DNA of 64,000 bases from positions 3,389,728-3,453,727 of the forward strand of contig JACDOX010000015.1 of the NCBI GenBank assembly GCA_014549065.1, given 5' to 3'. Made by a program: the position numbers and the translations under genes. Positions 23,601-34,617 of this stretch are shown in pieces. Below the pieces are notes generated by a model. That model was given only the letters and a program-made list of their open reading frames with translations. It was not told where the DNA came from and did no database searches. The stretch is from Cardinalis cardinalis (Eukaryota; Chordata; Aves; Passeriformes; Cardinalidae). Position 1 is the stretch's first letter. Every line of letters starts with the position of its first letter.

Positions 23601-26600
23601 TGAGATCCTAAGACACCAGGGGAGTGTGAACTTGCATCTTCCATCAGGCATGGGAGAATACCAAATCACTNCTCTCTCAACTGTTCCAGTTCTCTAGGCC
23701 AGCAGTGATTCCATAATTCATATTCCACTGAGTGAAATGAGAAGAAAATGCAAATACAATACATTTTGACTTTATTCTCTTTGTTCCCTGCTCAGCCTGC
23801 CATAACACAAGAATAACTGAACGAGCTTTTACAGAAATCACTTTTGGGTAGGAAAACATTACTTCCTGAGGAAAACTGTTACATATCTATGGCTTTAATT
23901 ATCCTGAGCAGCCCCAAGAGTTCCAAGCACAAGTATTGAATTACAAACAGTTGTATAATAAATTAAACNTTGTTTTGTACCCATCCTAAGTATCTCAGGC
24001 ACTAAGGAGTGCTATTTTGCCTATACATATATAGACAGGCTTATCTAGAGAGAATCAATGCATAATTTATTATATTTTTCTGTAATGTGCTCTGAACTGT
24101 TTGAACAATCTCAAACATAAGCACACCAACACAGATGGCTTGGCTGTTCTGTGTTTGTTTGGCATGATCAAGCTGTCATCAGCTGCTGTCTAGTTCAGCC
24201 ACACTTAATCATCCCTTGATGGTCCTAGGACACAAGCAAAACCTGGGTTGTGAGTATCTGAGTTTGTGAGAACATATGGAATATTTGGCTCTGATGCTGG
24301 CNGTTCTCACACTTTGATGAAGGTTTCTGCCCCCCCAAAGAGACACTGAAATGTCCTGTATGGATTCTTCTCTTTTGCTTCAAAGGAAAGTGAGCCAGGC
24401 TTATTTTAAGTCATTGTGAGTTCTGTTCCTGTCATGCCTGCTGATCTTGCACCAAAGGGGAAGAGAAATACATGTTGCTTCTCTTCCTTGGGCTCTGCTG
24501 TGGGAACAGTAAATCCTAGAAGATGATTGAAATACTTGCTTGGTGGCACTGAGCTCCTAAGCACTCGAGATGGACATGCAATTGAGCTTTTATTTCTTCA
24601 TGATACTCAACAAATAGTTAATGTTGGATGGAAATTTTCTTAGCCCAATGAATGCTACTCTTCAAATACTAGAAATCATCAACATTATTTCACCTTCCAA
24701 TTTTTATTCTCTTGTGTAATGTATGATTGGCTCTCTCATGANACAAAAAATGCAAGGGAATAGGATTAATTTTTAAGCAAATTGTGCCTCTTTAGTTATA
24801 AACTGNTACTTATAGAATGAGTTGAGAGGAATGTGTAGTCTGTAGATTGTTCAAGCCATATGTTGAGGCTAATGTGCCNGATGGGATCACGATGGATGCC
24901 AGCCTGACACATGTTGGTATTCCATCAAATGAAGTGTATGCAGCAGGGGCATTTGGCAGTCCTCCTTTCTTCCTGGAAGCAGCTCTCTATTTTGCTTGTT
25001 CTTTATGCTGGCTGCTACCCTAAGCATCTCCAGACATGAAGAGGACTAGCATTGTGTCAGTTTTTTCTCNGTTTTTTGTCCATCTCAACTGGAATACCTT
25101 GTTTTTGTTGCCTCTCAGGTTTGTTGTGTGTCCTGAACTAGGTGCCAAGTACACAAGCAAAAATGTTTACAAAAATAGCCTTACATAAGGCATAAGAGAG
25201 AGACCTCAAATATTCTCTCAGCATACCTCAGGCCTCCCCACTCTTTTGTTTGTGAAGAGGTAATGCAACATGAGAATGAAAGGGAAAGAAAAAAATAAAT
25301 AGGAAAAAAGTTGGATAAAAATGCTGCATAGCCAAAACAATATTTCACACATCATTACCAGTTTTCTCTCTCTGCTGTTTTTTCAGAGACTCTGATAGAA
25401 TATATAGGCTTAAGGNAAATAATCTTTATGGAATAAGTTGAATCTCTTAAATTGTTTTAATTTCCATTCTGAGGCTTTCTATTGGATGCCTGCAAGTATT
25501 TTCCATGAGAGAATTAATCTCTGGAAGTCATCACAGAATAAAATTCTTCCCAGTGTGTTTGCATTATTACAGTGACCTAACTCTTATCATATTTGAAGAC
25601 AGGTTCAAGGTGGCTATCCCAAAGATGCTGAAAATGAGTCAGTTATGTTACATCATTAGGTACAGCTGAGCTGCAGTGGTAGTAATTACTTCTCTCAATA
25701 GATAAATGTATCCCAGCTTGTCTTTGCAGTACAGGCATTGCTCTGTAACATAAGATACATGAGATTTATAGTTTGGAAGGTCTGAAAGCTTTTGAATCTA
25801 CATGGAATAGTAAGTAATTTTTCTGATAAAATAGAGCTAAGCCTGTTAGTATGGCTTAGTTAAATCTCAGCCAATTAATTTTTCATGGGCTGTGTAGCAG
25901 GGATTGGAGGATCATGCAAGATTTTTTTATTGCTCCTGGGTTTTGGTTTGAGCAGTGGTCAGCATATGCAACATAGAGGAATTTCTGTGCAGTTATTTTT
26001 TTCCTCTAGAGGAATAAGATGATGTCCAAAATGCTGCATCCTCCTAGTTCCAGCTCCTAACACCTGCCCCTTAAAATTATTTTTAGTGTTTATGAAAAGC
26101 ATCCTGATTACAAAATACTGAAGGATGCAGCAATTTACAAAATTATTACTTTTGCCCATGCCTGAAGTCTAATGGTTTAAACAATTTTTCATCTCAAAGT
26201 AGTTCTACTTTTGAAATTGTCATTGCTTCCCTTGTTGAGAATGGCTGCAAATTCCCTTCTCTCCACACATCCCCCCACCCCCCTGGAGAACAAGGCTCTT
26301 GCTAGGCTAAGGGAGAGGGAGCAGAAGGAAAATTGAAATAATATGAAGGTCAGTCTCCTTCTTTGCTACCCAGAATCTTGGCCACATCACCAAATTGGTA
26401 ATGAGGCATCGCCATCTTCTCAGCAATGAACAGGGCTGCAAAGATTACGGTGGAGGAAGGATCTGAGCAGCCCTTTTTCACTTTGAGAAATGGAATTAGG
26501 ATTTGTTCAATTATTTTCCAATACATTTTTTTCTTGAGTTCTGCTCTTTGGCTTTCCACTTACACCCGTAATGTGGCTTCTCTGTTTAAGGTGGGAATGC

Positions 26601-29600
26601 CTTTTTCTCAGCAGATATGAAGTGCCATTTACAATCAGTTTCTGTTACTTTTATTTTCCTCTTTACCCTCTGCACATGGAAAGCCACTTACACTCTGCAT
26701 AAGAACTGAAACTGCCAATGATACTGTGCAGCCATGTGCTTGTTTCCTGTCAGTGATACAGCCTTCTGTTCTTAGAGAAAAGCTGTCCCTTGGGACATCA
26801 AAACATTATGCAAAGGTACTGTTCCTTTTCTCCCCCCAAGATTATTTTTTGGTTGGCTGATTGCTTGCTTGTTTACTTAATTCAAGGTGGTTTTTGTAAT
26901 AGAGGAACTTGACACCAGAAAGAAATTGCCAACCTGGATCAAAACAGGAGACAATTAAGCCCACTTAAATCCTGTAGTTTGGCTTTGAAGTCACCAATGC
27001 CAAAAATTTTGGAAGCAGTGAGATAATCAGTACCTCTTTCTTTTCATGTATTAGTAGAGTTTAAACTCAGAGGCTTGTTGTTTGAAGCTCTTCCAGAATG
27101 ATGTTCTGTGTTAAACTGTTCCAGCTCTCCAACTTTTATCTCTAAAGGAATTCCTGTTCTCCCTGAGTTTCCCAGTGTGACTACACATGGTGTGAAGTGT
27201 CCTCTGTTTTTCCATTTTGGGGAATTGTAAACAGATTTTAATAGCTCCTACTGATGATAACATTGATGGTCAGTTTTATACCCTCCCACTGAGGTTTTCC
27301 ATTTTCATAAATGCTTGCCTTTCTGGGTCCCTCTGTTTATATATTTTCTTTTATGTTCATGTTCTCCAGGAAGCATTAAAGTTGTAGCTGTACANGGGGG
27401 CCAGACATCTTCTCCCCCACTGTGGTGTCCACAATAGGATATTGACATCAGTTGGATTAGATATAGGTCAGCTAGTGCTGCTCTTTTTTTAGTTGCTCCA
27501 CAGACATTCAGATAGTTTAAAGCAGTCTGCTTGGCTGCCCTGCACTCTTTCATTATATTCACCATTCCCTCCAATTTAAGGTATACAGATTCACAATATA
27601 AATTATGTGTGACTTAGAGTTGTGGCTTCTCCATAGAAATCTGAAGTTTTGTTCAATGCTGACAAAACTTGCTCTTTTCCTTGATGCATCATTGCTGGCA
27701 TTGGCTGGAAAGAGAGGAGGAACGTTTGGGACCAGGGGTGGTATGAGAAACTTCTCTGTATCCTTTTGAGACTTGTCAGCTACTGTCAGCTTTTTTATTA
27801 AAAAGGCTTTTGTTTGTTCTCAGTCTTATGTACTTGCAAGATGAAATCCAGCAGCAGTTGGTCGAGAATAATAGTTTAAAAGCAGTAGGGTTCTTTGAAA
27901 TAAAAGCTATTTCAACGAGGCACTAGGCAGATGTAAATTGCAGGAGCGGAATCACAGCATGTTTATCGTTGGGATATATTGGATGCTCCTATGCAGAAAT
28001 ATGAGAGTGAAAATTTCACTTATCTTCACACCAGTTGTCTGCACTGCTTTTTGCAGCTGATTCAGCAGGGGAACTTTCCACAGAGAGGTGCTGCAGCCTG
28101 CCCAGGACCTGTGCTAATAAAAGCACTAGCTTAGGGCCAGCTGATCTAGCTGAGCTCAGTTCCTTGTGGGGATACCTCAGTTAAGGGAAACCAGTTTCTA
28201 CAGCCAAAAGAANCTCAGAGTTGAAGTGTCTGCTGCAGCATCTTGGAACATCTTGGGTTGTTCCTTCCTAAACATCTAGACATCTGTTGATCAAGGCCAC
28301 TCTTAGAGTGTGTGATTCAACAGCAAGGCTCAGACCTCTAGCATCTGAGATACTGCTGGTATGGAACAACTTTGAATAGTGCTATCATCTAAAAGATCAA
28401 AGACACTGTATCTAGCCTAGCATGGATTGGAAAGCAGNGAAGGAAGTAATGCACAGGTCCTAGGAATAGAATGGATTGGAAGAAATGCAGAGATTGATAA
28501 AATTTGAGTTTTTAACAAGATTACAATAACAGGTGAAATCCTGATGCCTCCATGTCAGAGTGAAAATTTTCCATTGCCACTGGTAGGGTGAACATTTTGA
28601 CAACTNTATTTTGAAAATAAGCAGCTGTTTTTTTCTAAGCTTGTCAACGTAAGACTGTGATTTCAGGGTGAAGCAGGAATCTGAATCAATTAAAATGAGA
28701 ATTTGAAGCTAAGTGCATAAAACATTTTCTTCCTCTTCAGAATTAGACATATTTAATTAAATTAAAGAGGATTGCCTTAGGCAGTGGATAATTTTGTGTG
28801 TGGGTTTAATGTGTTCAAAAGGATCCACTTGCAGTGAACATAGAACAAGTCCTGATTGTCACTGTGCACNCAGCCTGCATTCTAAGCAGCAGGGTGATAT
28901 TCTGGCAAACAGTGAACAGAAGAACTTGGTTCTCCAGATATTACTTGTAAATCAATAACAGCCAATAGCACATCTTCATTTACAGTGTGTGCTTTAGCAA
29001 AGAAGACTATATATGTATTTTTCTGTGAGACACAAGAGCATTACTGTGGGCAGAATACTGGTCATGTGGGGTGTCTCTTTAGTAAAAAACATTCGTTTAA
29101 AAAGAGCTTAAAAATCAAGATGTTGTTATGATGAATTTGTGAACCCATACATTGCTACTGCCTTTGGCAACTGTNTTAGATAAATTTATGAGTGCATGTG
29201 GAATGTTTTCAGACACAAATATGCACTGCAGTGATCACATGCTACCAAGGCAGAAGGAAATAATAATTTCATTTTATGTATTCAAATCATACCATCTTGT
29301 AGAAAGATGATATCTAAATTTTTGCAAAAAAGAAACACTGGAAAGTTAGATATTCTCAAGTAGCAACATGGATTTTACAAAACAACACCTGAGCTGTGGT
29401 GACATTTAACCTGTTAGCATCCCATTCCTGGAGTGATGCTTGGGGAGACCAGAACAAAGATACAGCAGAGCTGTTAAAGCTGCTGCTGAGGTTTCTTAGT
29501 TTCTCACTAGAAGATTCAGCTGTGCTTTCAAATGTCTATGCCTAACCTGAGTTCCCAACAAGGTGGCAGGAGCCAAATGTCAAAATTCTCTAGCTGACTA

Positions 29601-32600
29601 TGAAAAAATGTCAGACACCTGATTCTCAAAGAAACAGAGCAATGTAACTGCTAAGGGATGGATTTTATATGCTGCTGCTTAAGACCGCTGTCATACTTAC
29701 AGTGTCAGTGACTGGTACCTGACATGCTGTTNTTCATTCCTGTGGATCACTTTGATTATAAAATAGAAGTTTTCTGCTAACTAGATGTGTATCACAGAAC
29801 TGTTCAAGGGCTGCTCTCCTCATGACCCCAGAGCATGCCAGTGGGAGGTATTCGGCACAGTGGGTGTTCTCATTACCGCTTGACATTTTGCTGTTTGGTT
29901 TTCTGCCTGTTGCTATTTAATGATTTCAATTCTTTCTTTGCCAGTCCCAGAAGCCATTTAGCAAGCAATGTACTATTACTGCTACTTANCAATGTCAACA
30001 CAGTCTCTAGGAAAGGAGTTTCATTTCCAAACAGTGTGCTATAGCATTACCCCTCGGTCTGCTCCTGTCCTGTCCCTCACTGTCCTGTTTCCCAGTTAAC
30101 TCTTTGCCCTGACCTCCTCATCCTGTGCTCTAGGGGAGGGTGGCAGCCTTGCCTGAACTGAATAAATACCCTCTGAGGNCAAACAGACTGCAGGTCACTG
30201 TAATGGCTGTGACATGGGTGAAGGTTTTGGATGATGTAAATTGGCATATATTTGCTTTGCAGAGGCACAGGCAGAAAAATAGAGCAGTCACAGAGAGCAT
30301 TGCAGGTTTCTGTCCTTAGCCTACTGTTAATCACAAGCACTTCACAACTCACATTAGTGTCAGGTCTGGAGGTCTCAAATAAGTAAAATCTCAAATAAGA
30401 CTGCAGAGGGAAGATACTGTACCTTATGGGAGAATGAAGACATAAAGACTGAGGATTAGATTNATTTCACTGAATTTAATATACCAAAAAGATAGATTGC
30501 CATTGATACTAATCANCCCTCTCTCCTGTGGAGAGATGGCATGTCTCCCAAGGATGATCTACATGACTCTAATCACTGAGCAACCCTGACTGTTAAGTGG
30601 CACCAAGAGGCCAGATTGAGAAGGATGTTCAGCTTCAGATGAGCTCAGATAGAGTCTGGACAAGTTCATGATAGCAAAATTCTTTGCAAGTTATTAAATC
30701 CACAGCAATGGTGTCTGGCTTATGAACTTCCTAAGCTGAAAACAGTCCGAGGCTGTGAGTTATTAAGGGGTAGTATCAGACATGTTTCTCCTGTTGTGCT
30801 GTTACTCTCCTAAGCATCTATTTATGGGCACTGTTGGAGCCACTCCCACCCAAGGGAGATGGACTTTCTCTCGGACACCATATGGCAGCTCCTCCTGCTC
30901 TAATGTGAGGCTGCTGGAGCAGTCAGAAGGGAGAATGCACATTTAGCAAGAGATGATTTTTGCAAATGGGAAATTGGCAGGAAGGTTTATTTCCAGATCT
31001 GTGGTGAAGTGCTACTGACCTACAAACAGAAAAACTGGAATTCAGTCTTACAGAAAGAGCCTGTGCCAGGTGCTGAATGTCAGTCCTCTACACCAGGTCA
31101 CCTCAAGCCGGTCAGAGATTCAGATGAGCTGTTTCACCATGTGCTCCCCTCAGATGGTGCAGACAGCTTGTTTGAGCCTTACACAGTACAAGGAGATTCA
31201 GATTTGACATAATTTACAGCGTGCTGTGTAGCTGTGCTGCTACACGGATGCTCCAGCCTTTGTGACAGCAGCAGGGGAACTAACAGGGTGGAAACTTGTC
31301 ATTTCAAATAACTCCTTGAGAGCACAGAATGTNTGGCCCAAAACCCAGGTATCAATCACCAGAACAGTGCTTATGACCTCATACCATATTGGGCACATAC
31401 ACATGTGTGTGTACCTCTATACTTGGGATGATCCAGTTGAAAGATGTTGCAGAATTGACTGTCCTAAATGCTGATAGCCTTAAAATGGTTTGTTAAGGAG
31501 GCAAGCACCTCTGGTTGAGCATTTTGCTGCCAGTATGGTAAATGTTTTCCTGTCATTTGGAGCAGAGATCTTTAATTAGAGTCTCTGTAGCTGTTACATG
31601 GCATCATCGCTGCATAAATACACTTCTGTTTGAAGTCAGAGCTGCCTTTTATGGCAACCTCTACATAAAAAGAAATTTTGATAAAACTGAGAAATGCTTT
31701 CCTTATCAAATCCCAAGACAGAAAAAAAGGCCGGTGGAATTGGATTCAAGAGATCAAGCTGGGCTNTTGAAATGGAAGCTTTTGCTCTCTTTTAAACCAC
31801 ACTGTGTTGAAATTGCCAGCAAAAATCTTTGATGCAGGGAGAACGTATCAGACTTTACTTTTGCAATTTCCTGCTTGGTTTCTTGTAAACTCCTTTTGTC
31901 TAATCATATCTGATATCAAAGATAATTTTATTTAATGTGGATTAGGTAGCATGACATATCCACTGTGGTCTTTCATCATCCTCTGTTTAATTTTGAATGT
32001 GACATGATATTTTCTAGTACAGATGAAATTTGTTCAGCAGTCAGCTTTGAAAAAGAGCCTGTCTTTTATGTCTCTCTAAAACGTTANGCATGGCAAGCAA
32101 AAAAAATGCCTTCATTCTCATCAAAGTCTTTGGTGCTGTCTGTAGATTTCAGCCAGTATAGAGAGCAGAGATGGTTTATCCTCACATGCTGTCCATTTCA
32201 GCAGCCTGCACAGCACAGCTGCACACAGCCAGAATGGGTGTAGTTTGGTTCCCNAGGGAGAGGTTACTGAGAGAATCAAAATGTGATGCAGGAGATGAAA
32301 GACAGGGTGCTAAAGGAGATGATTTTTCAGCCCAGCGAGTATTTGACAGGGCAGTTTAGGGCTGAAGGTGTATCAGCCTTCTGTGGTATGGCTGAATGAA
32401 GGCAAGGCTTGTTTGTTCCTCTGTTATTCATAGGCTGTGGTGATTTCAGCAGTAGTGCTGAAGTTAGAGTGGAAGAGAGCCCTGTTGAGAAATGTGAAAA
32501 ATAATACCAAAATCCCAAAGGCACTTACTCATAGGGTGTAAAACAGGAGATAGTGTGTAAAGTTTGGATGACAGCAACAGTGTGGAAACCACTATGAGGG

Positions 32601-32926
32601 AGGAAAGGTTGGCTGGTGTTGCAGTGAGGGTTTTTCTCAGGACAATATTCACAGATGTTTTCAGCTTTCCCCGAAGCCCTGGACTCACAGAGAAATGTAG
32701 GTAGGATGCACTGATGTCTAGGTTTTACTCATTGCTCAAGATCAAACCAATCGTCTCTGCCATGATGGAATTTTGGCAGAGAGATTTAGACATATGACTC
32801 TGGGTTTTTTTAATCCAATAAATCCATATGTTTGGTCTACCTGTGTGCTACAGTTCTGACAGAGTTTGGTTAGAGAGTACTGCAGAGACTTGGGCTTTTC
32901 CATACCTATTGGAATAAAATCCTGTA

Positions 32927-33086
32927 GGACTTTGTTTCAGAAAAAGCTTCAGAACATCTATTTCGCATATCTATAAATGCTCAGGACGCAGGTTTCTGAA
33001 TACCCTGTAAAAAACCATGAGCAGTNGGGGTATGTGTTGTTGATATGTGAAATAGATGTTCTGAAGCTTTTTCTGAAACAAAGTCC
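32927..33086. mobile_element. Candidate MITE with 45-bp terminal inverted repeats and TA flanks
   Basis: Bases 32925-32971 and 33042-33088 are inverse complements over 47 positions with a single difference (G at 32965 against T at 33048, still a G-U pair in RNA). The 70-base spacer between them is unrelated. Both outer ends are TA, the target duplication of Tc1/mariner-type elements, giving a 160-bp element that starts GGACTTTG and ends CAAAGTCC. There is no coding capacity. I cannot assign a family, and the termini are not the usual Tc1 CAGT. A one-off template-switch inverted duplication would look similar, because TA is itself palindromic. Confidence 0.45.
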
Positions 33087-34087
33087 TATACTTACATGAG
33101 ACTTGGAGCCTGCACTCAGTGAGTCAGGGGAGATTCTTACAGTTCTGCATTCCTAAACATACAAGGGACAAGGCTGGAAGCAAAAAGCTTTTGTGTGAAC
33201 CTTTTTTAGTTGTAAATGGTCTTTGTACTGTAGTAGGTATCCTTCTCTTGCCTGAATAAGGAATCCATTCATTTGCAGAAGGATGTCATTTTATACCACT
33301 ATGTAAAAGTAAAATAGTTCTTGAACCCTGAAGAATATGTGTTGTGGTCTAGGATGAAGTTGGAAAGACACCTGGAACATGTAAAAGGACATGGTTAAAC
33401 AGTTTCTTCTTCCTTTATCTTTTGCAAAGTGTATTGAGTAACTGTTATCTTACCCAGAACATTTTCTGGTGTGGAAAAACTTTTAGAAATCTGCCATTTA
33501 CTGCATTGTGATGGAGCCTTTCAAAATCCATTTTGAAGTCTTCTGTTGCATTGATTTATAAATCCTGGATTGTTGCAGTCTGTGTTTTGCAAATGAAGTT
33601 AGTGCACTGAGTACACTCCAGCTCTTTTACATTAAGAACTTTTTACATGATCTCTACATAAACCAAGAGTTTGCTTCTGAGTGATGCATTAGAGGAGCAC
33701 AAATTCTCTGCATCAGATCCTGTGCTTGTGCAATGTCTTGCAGTGACATGATACCTTTGCTGGTAGTCACAAAACAATCCTGTTGCTATCAACTCAAATT
33801 CTGGTAATGTGAGTGCTTTGTGTATATGGGTATCTCTTCTAAATGCATATGATTACTTAGGCTGACTTGAAGCCTGCATGCTAGCTCTTCTGTATATTGC
33901 ATGTATTATATGTAGGTTTTCTTCAATAATATTGATTCCAACAGAAATGGGAGAAATATTATAGTCTGTGATATTCCTGACAGGTTNGCACCATGTACAT
34001 GAAATCTCATTAATTTTGCAAGTTAACTAATGGTTAGTCTTTGATAATGACTTTGAGACAATGCAAAAGCANGTATTAGCTTTCAGT

Positions 34088-34114
34088 CTGATTCTGCCAT
34101 GTTTTTCTTCACAG
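34088..34114 (+). promoter_or_regulatory. C14orf132: 3' splice site of C14orf132 intron 1
   Basis: A pyrimidine-rich stretch (GTTTTTCTTCACAG at 34101-34114) ends in AG immediately before the codon for Leu10. Branch-point candidates lie just upstream in the CTGATTCTG segment near 34088. It is a strong acceptor, in contrast to the weak donor at 92. Confidence 0.85.
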
Positions 34115-34339
34115 CTTCCTGTTATGGGAGGAGCCTTTATGGACTCACCCAACGAGGACTTTAGTACAGAGTACTCCCTGTTTAACTCATCAGCCAACGT
34201 CCATGCAGCTTCTTCCATGCAGAATCCTCCAGAAGAGACATCCCGTTCTTCAAATGATGCCATATTGTTATGGATTGCAATAATAGCAACAATTGGAAAT
34301 ATTGTGGTTGTGGGAGTGGTGTATGCCTTCACCTTCTAG
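34115..34339 (+). CDS. C14orf132: C14orf132 microprotein, coding exon 2 (residues 10-83)
   Basis: The exon starts with CTT (Leu10) after the acceptor AG and ends with TAG at 34337-34339. With exon 1 it gives 83 residues, the same length as the human protein as I remember it. Residues 10-32 are the most family-like part (LPVMGGAFMDSPNEDF, then STEYSLF). Residues 40-53 are a Ser/Pro/Glu-rich, more variable linker. Residues 58-81 form one continuous hydrophobic segment (from AILLWIAI to VVYAF), and only Thr-Phe follow it. This suggests a tail-anchored or single-pass small membrane protein. Eight acidic residues and one basic residue (Arg53) make it strongly acidic. Asn33-Ser-Ser is a potential glycosylation site if the N-terminus is lumenal. 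The open frame extends upstream to an ATG at 34061, but that part is intron. Molecular function is unknown. Confidence 0.95.
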   Translation, partial: LPVMGGAFMDSPNEDFSTEYSLFNSSANVHAASSMQNPPEETSRSSNDAILLWIAIIATIGNIVVVGVVYAFTF

Positions 34340-34392
34340 GATGACTGTCACTACAAACACTGGAAGAAAGGAAATCTTCAACAGTATTTGTC

Positions 34393-34457
34393 ATGTGTAT
34401 GTATGTATGTATTTATGTGTGTATATATACATGTATATCTATATAAATACATATAAC
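34393..34457 (+). repeat. TATG/TATA microsatellite in the 3' UTR
   Basis: An imperfect run of GTAT and TATA units starts 54 bases after the stop codon and passes from TATG repeats into alternating TA. It is likely length-polymorphic and would be transcribed as a UG/UA-rich stretch, the kind of sequence bound by PUF and CELF-type proteins. No functional claim can be made from sequence. Confidence 0.8.
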
Positions 34458-34611
34458 TAGAGACTTTGTTGATTAAGTGCTGCCACAGTCATGGAAATGA
34501 AATGCAAGTTAATCATCTTAAGTCTTGATGGCAGAAAGTTTGGATGCAAATTGTGTGGAGATGAGAGCTTTATTTGAGAACAGAGCCAATACCAGTTTTG
34601 TATAGAAATGT

Positions 34612-34617
34612 AATAAA
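34612..34617 (+). terminator. C14orf132: First polyadenylation signal candidate after the stop
   Basis: This is a canonical AATAAA 273 bases after the stop codon. The sequence after it is only moderately T/G-rich, so use of this site is uncertain. Confidence 0.35.

Larger units (their letters stand above)
92..34114 (+). other. C14orf132: Intron 1 of C14orf132 (34,023 bp)
   Basis: The intron runs from GT at 92 to AG at 34113-34114. I found no recognisable exon or RNA gene inside it. After the CpG island it is AT-rich noncoding DNA. Identified contents are a reverse CR1 fragment near 4.3-4.8 kb, a solo LTR near 13.7-14.8 kb and an inverted-repeat element near 32.9-33.1 kb. The stretches 600-4300, 4800-13650, 14830-32900 and 33100-34080 show only short open frames without family resemblance, plus homopolymer runs. 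A GC-rich but CpG-poor patch lies at about 15260-15560. Undetected noncoding exons or conserved enhancers are possible. Confidence 0.85.

Noticed and set aside
32925..33088. MicroRNA precursor reading of the long hairpin
   Set aside because: A nearly perfect 47-bp stem with a 70-base loop lacks the bulges and short loop typical of animal precursors. A transposon or inverted duplication fits better.
34061..34114. Upstream ATG at 34061 as an alternative start for the exon 2 frame
   Set aside because: The 18 extra codons cover the acceptor's pyrimidine tract and do not match the family N-terminus, which is found intact at 65-91.
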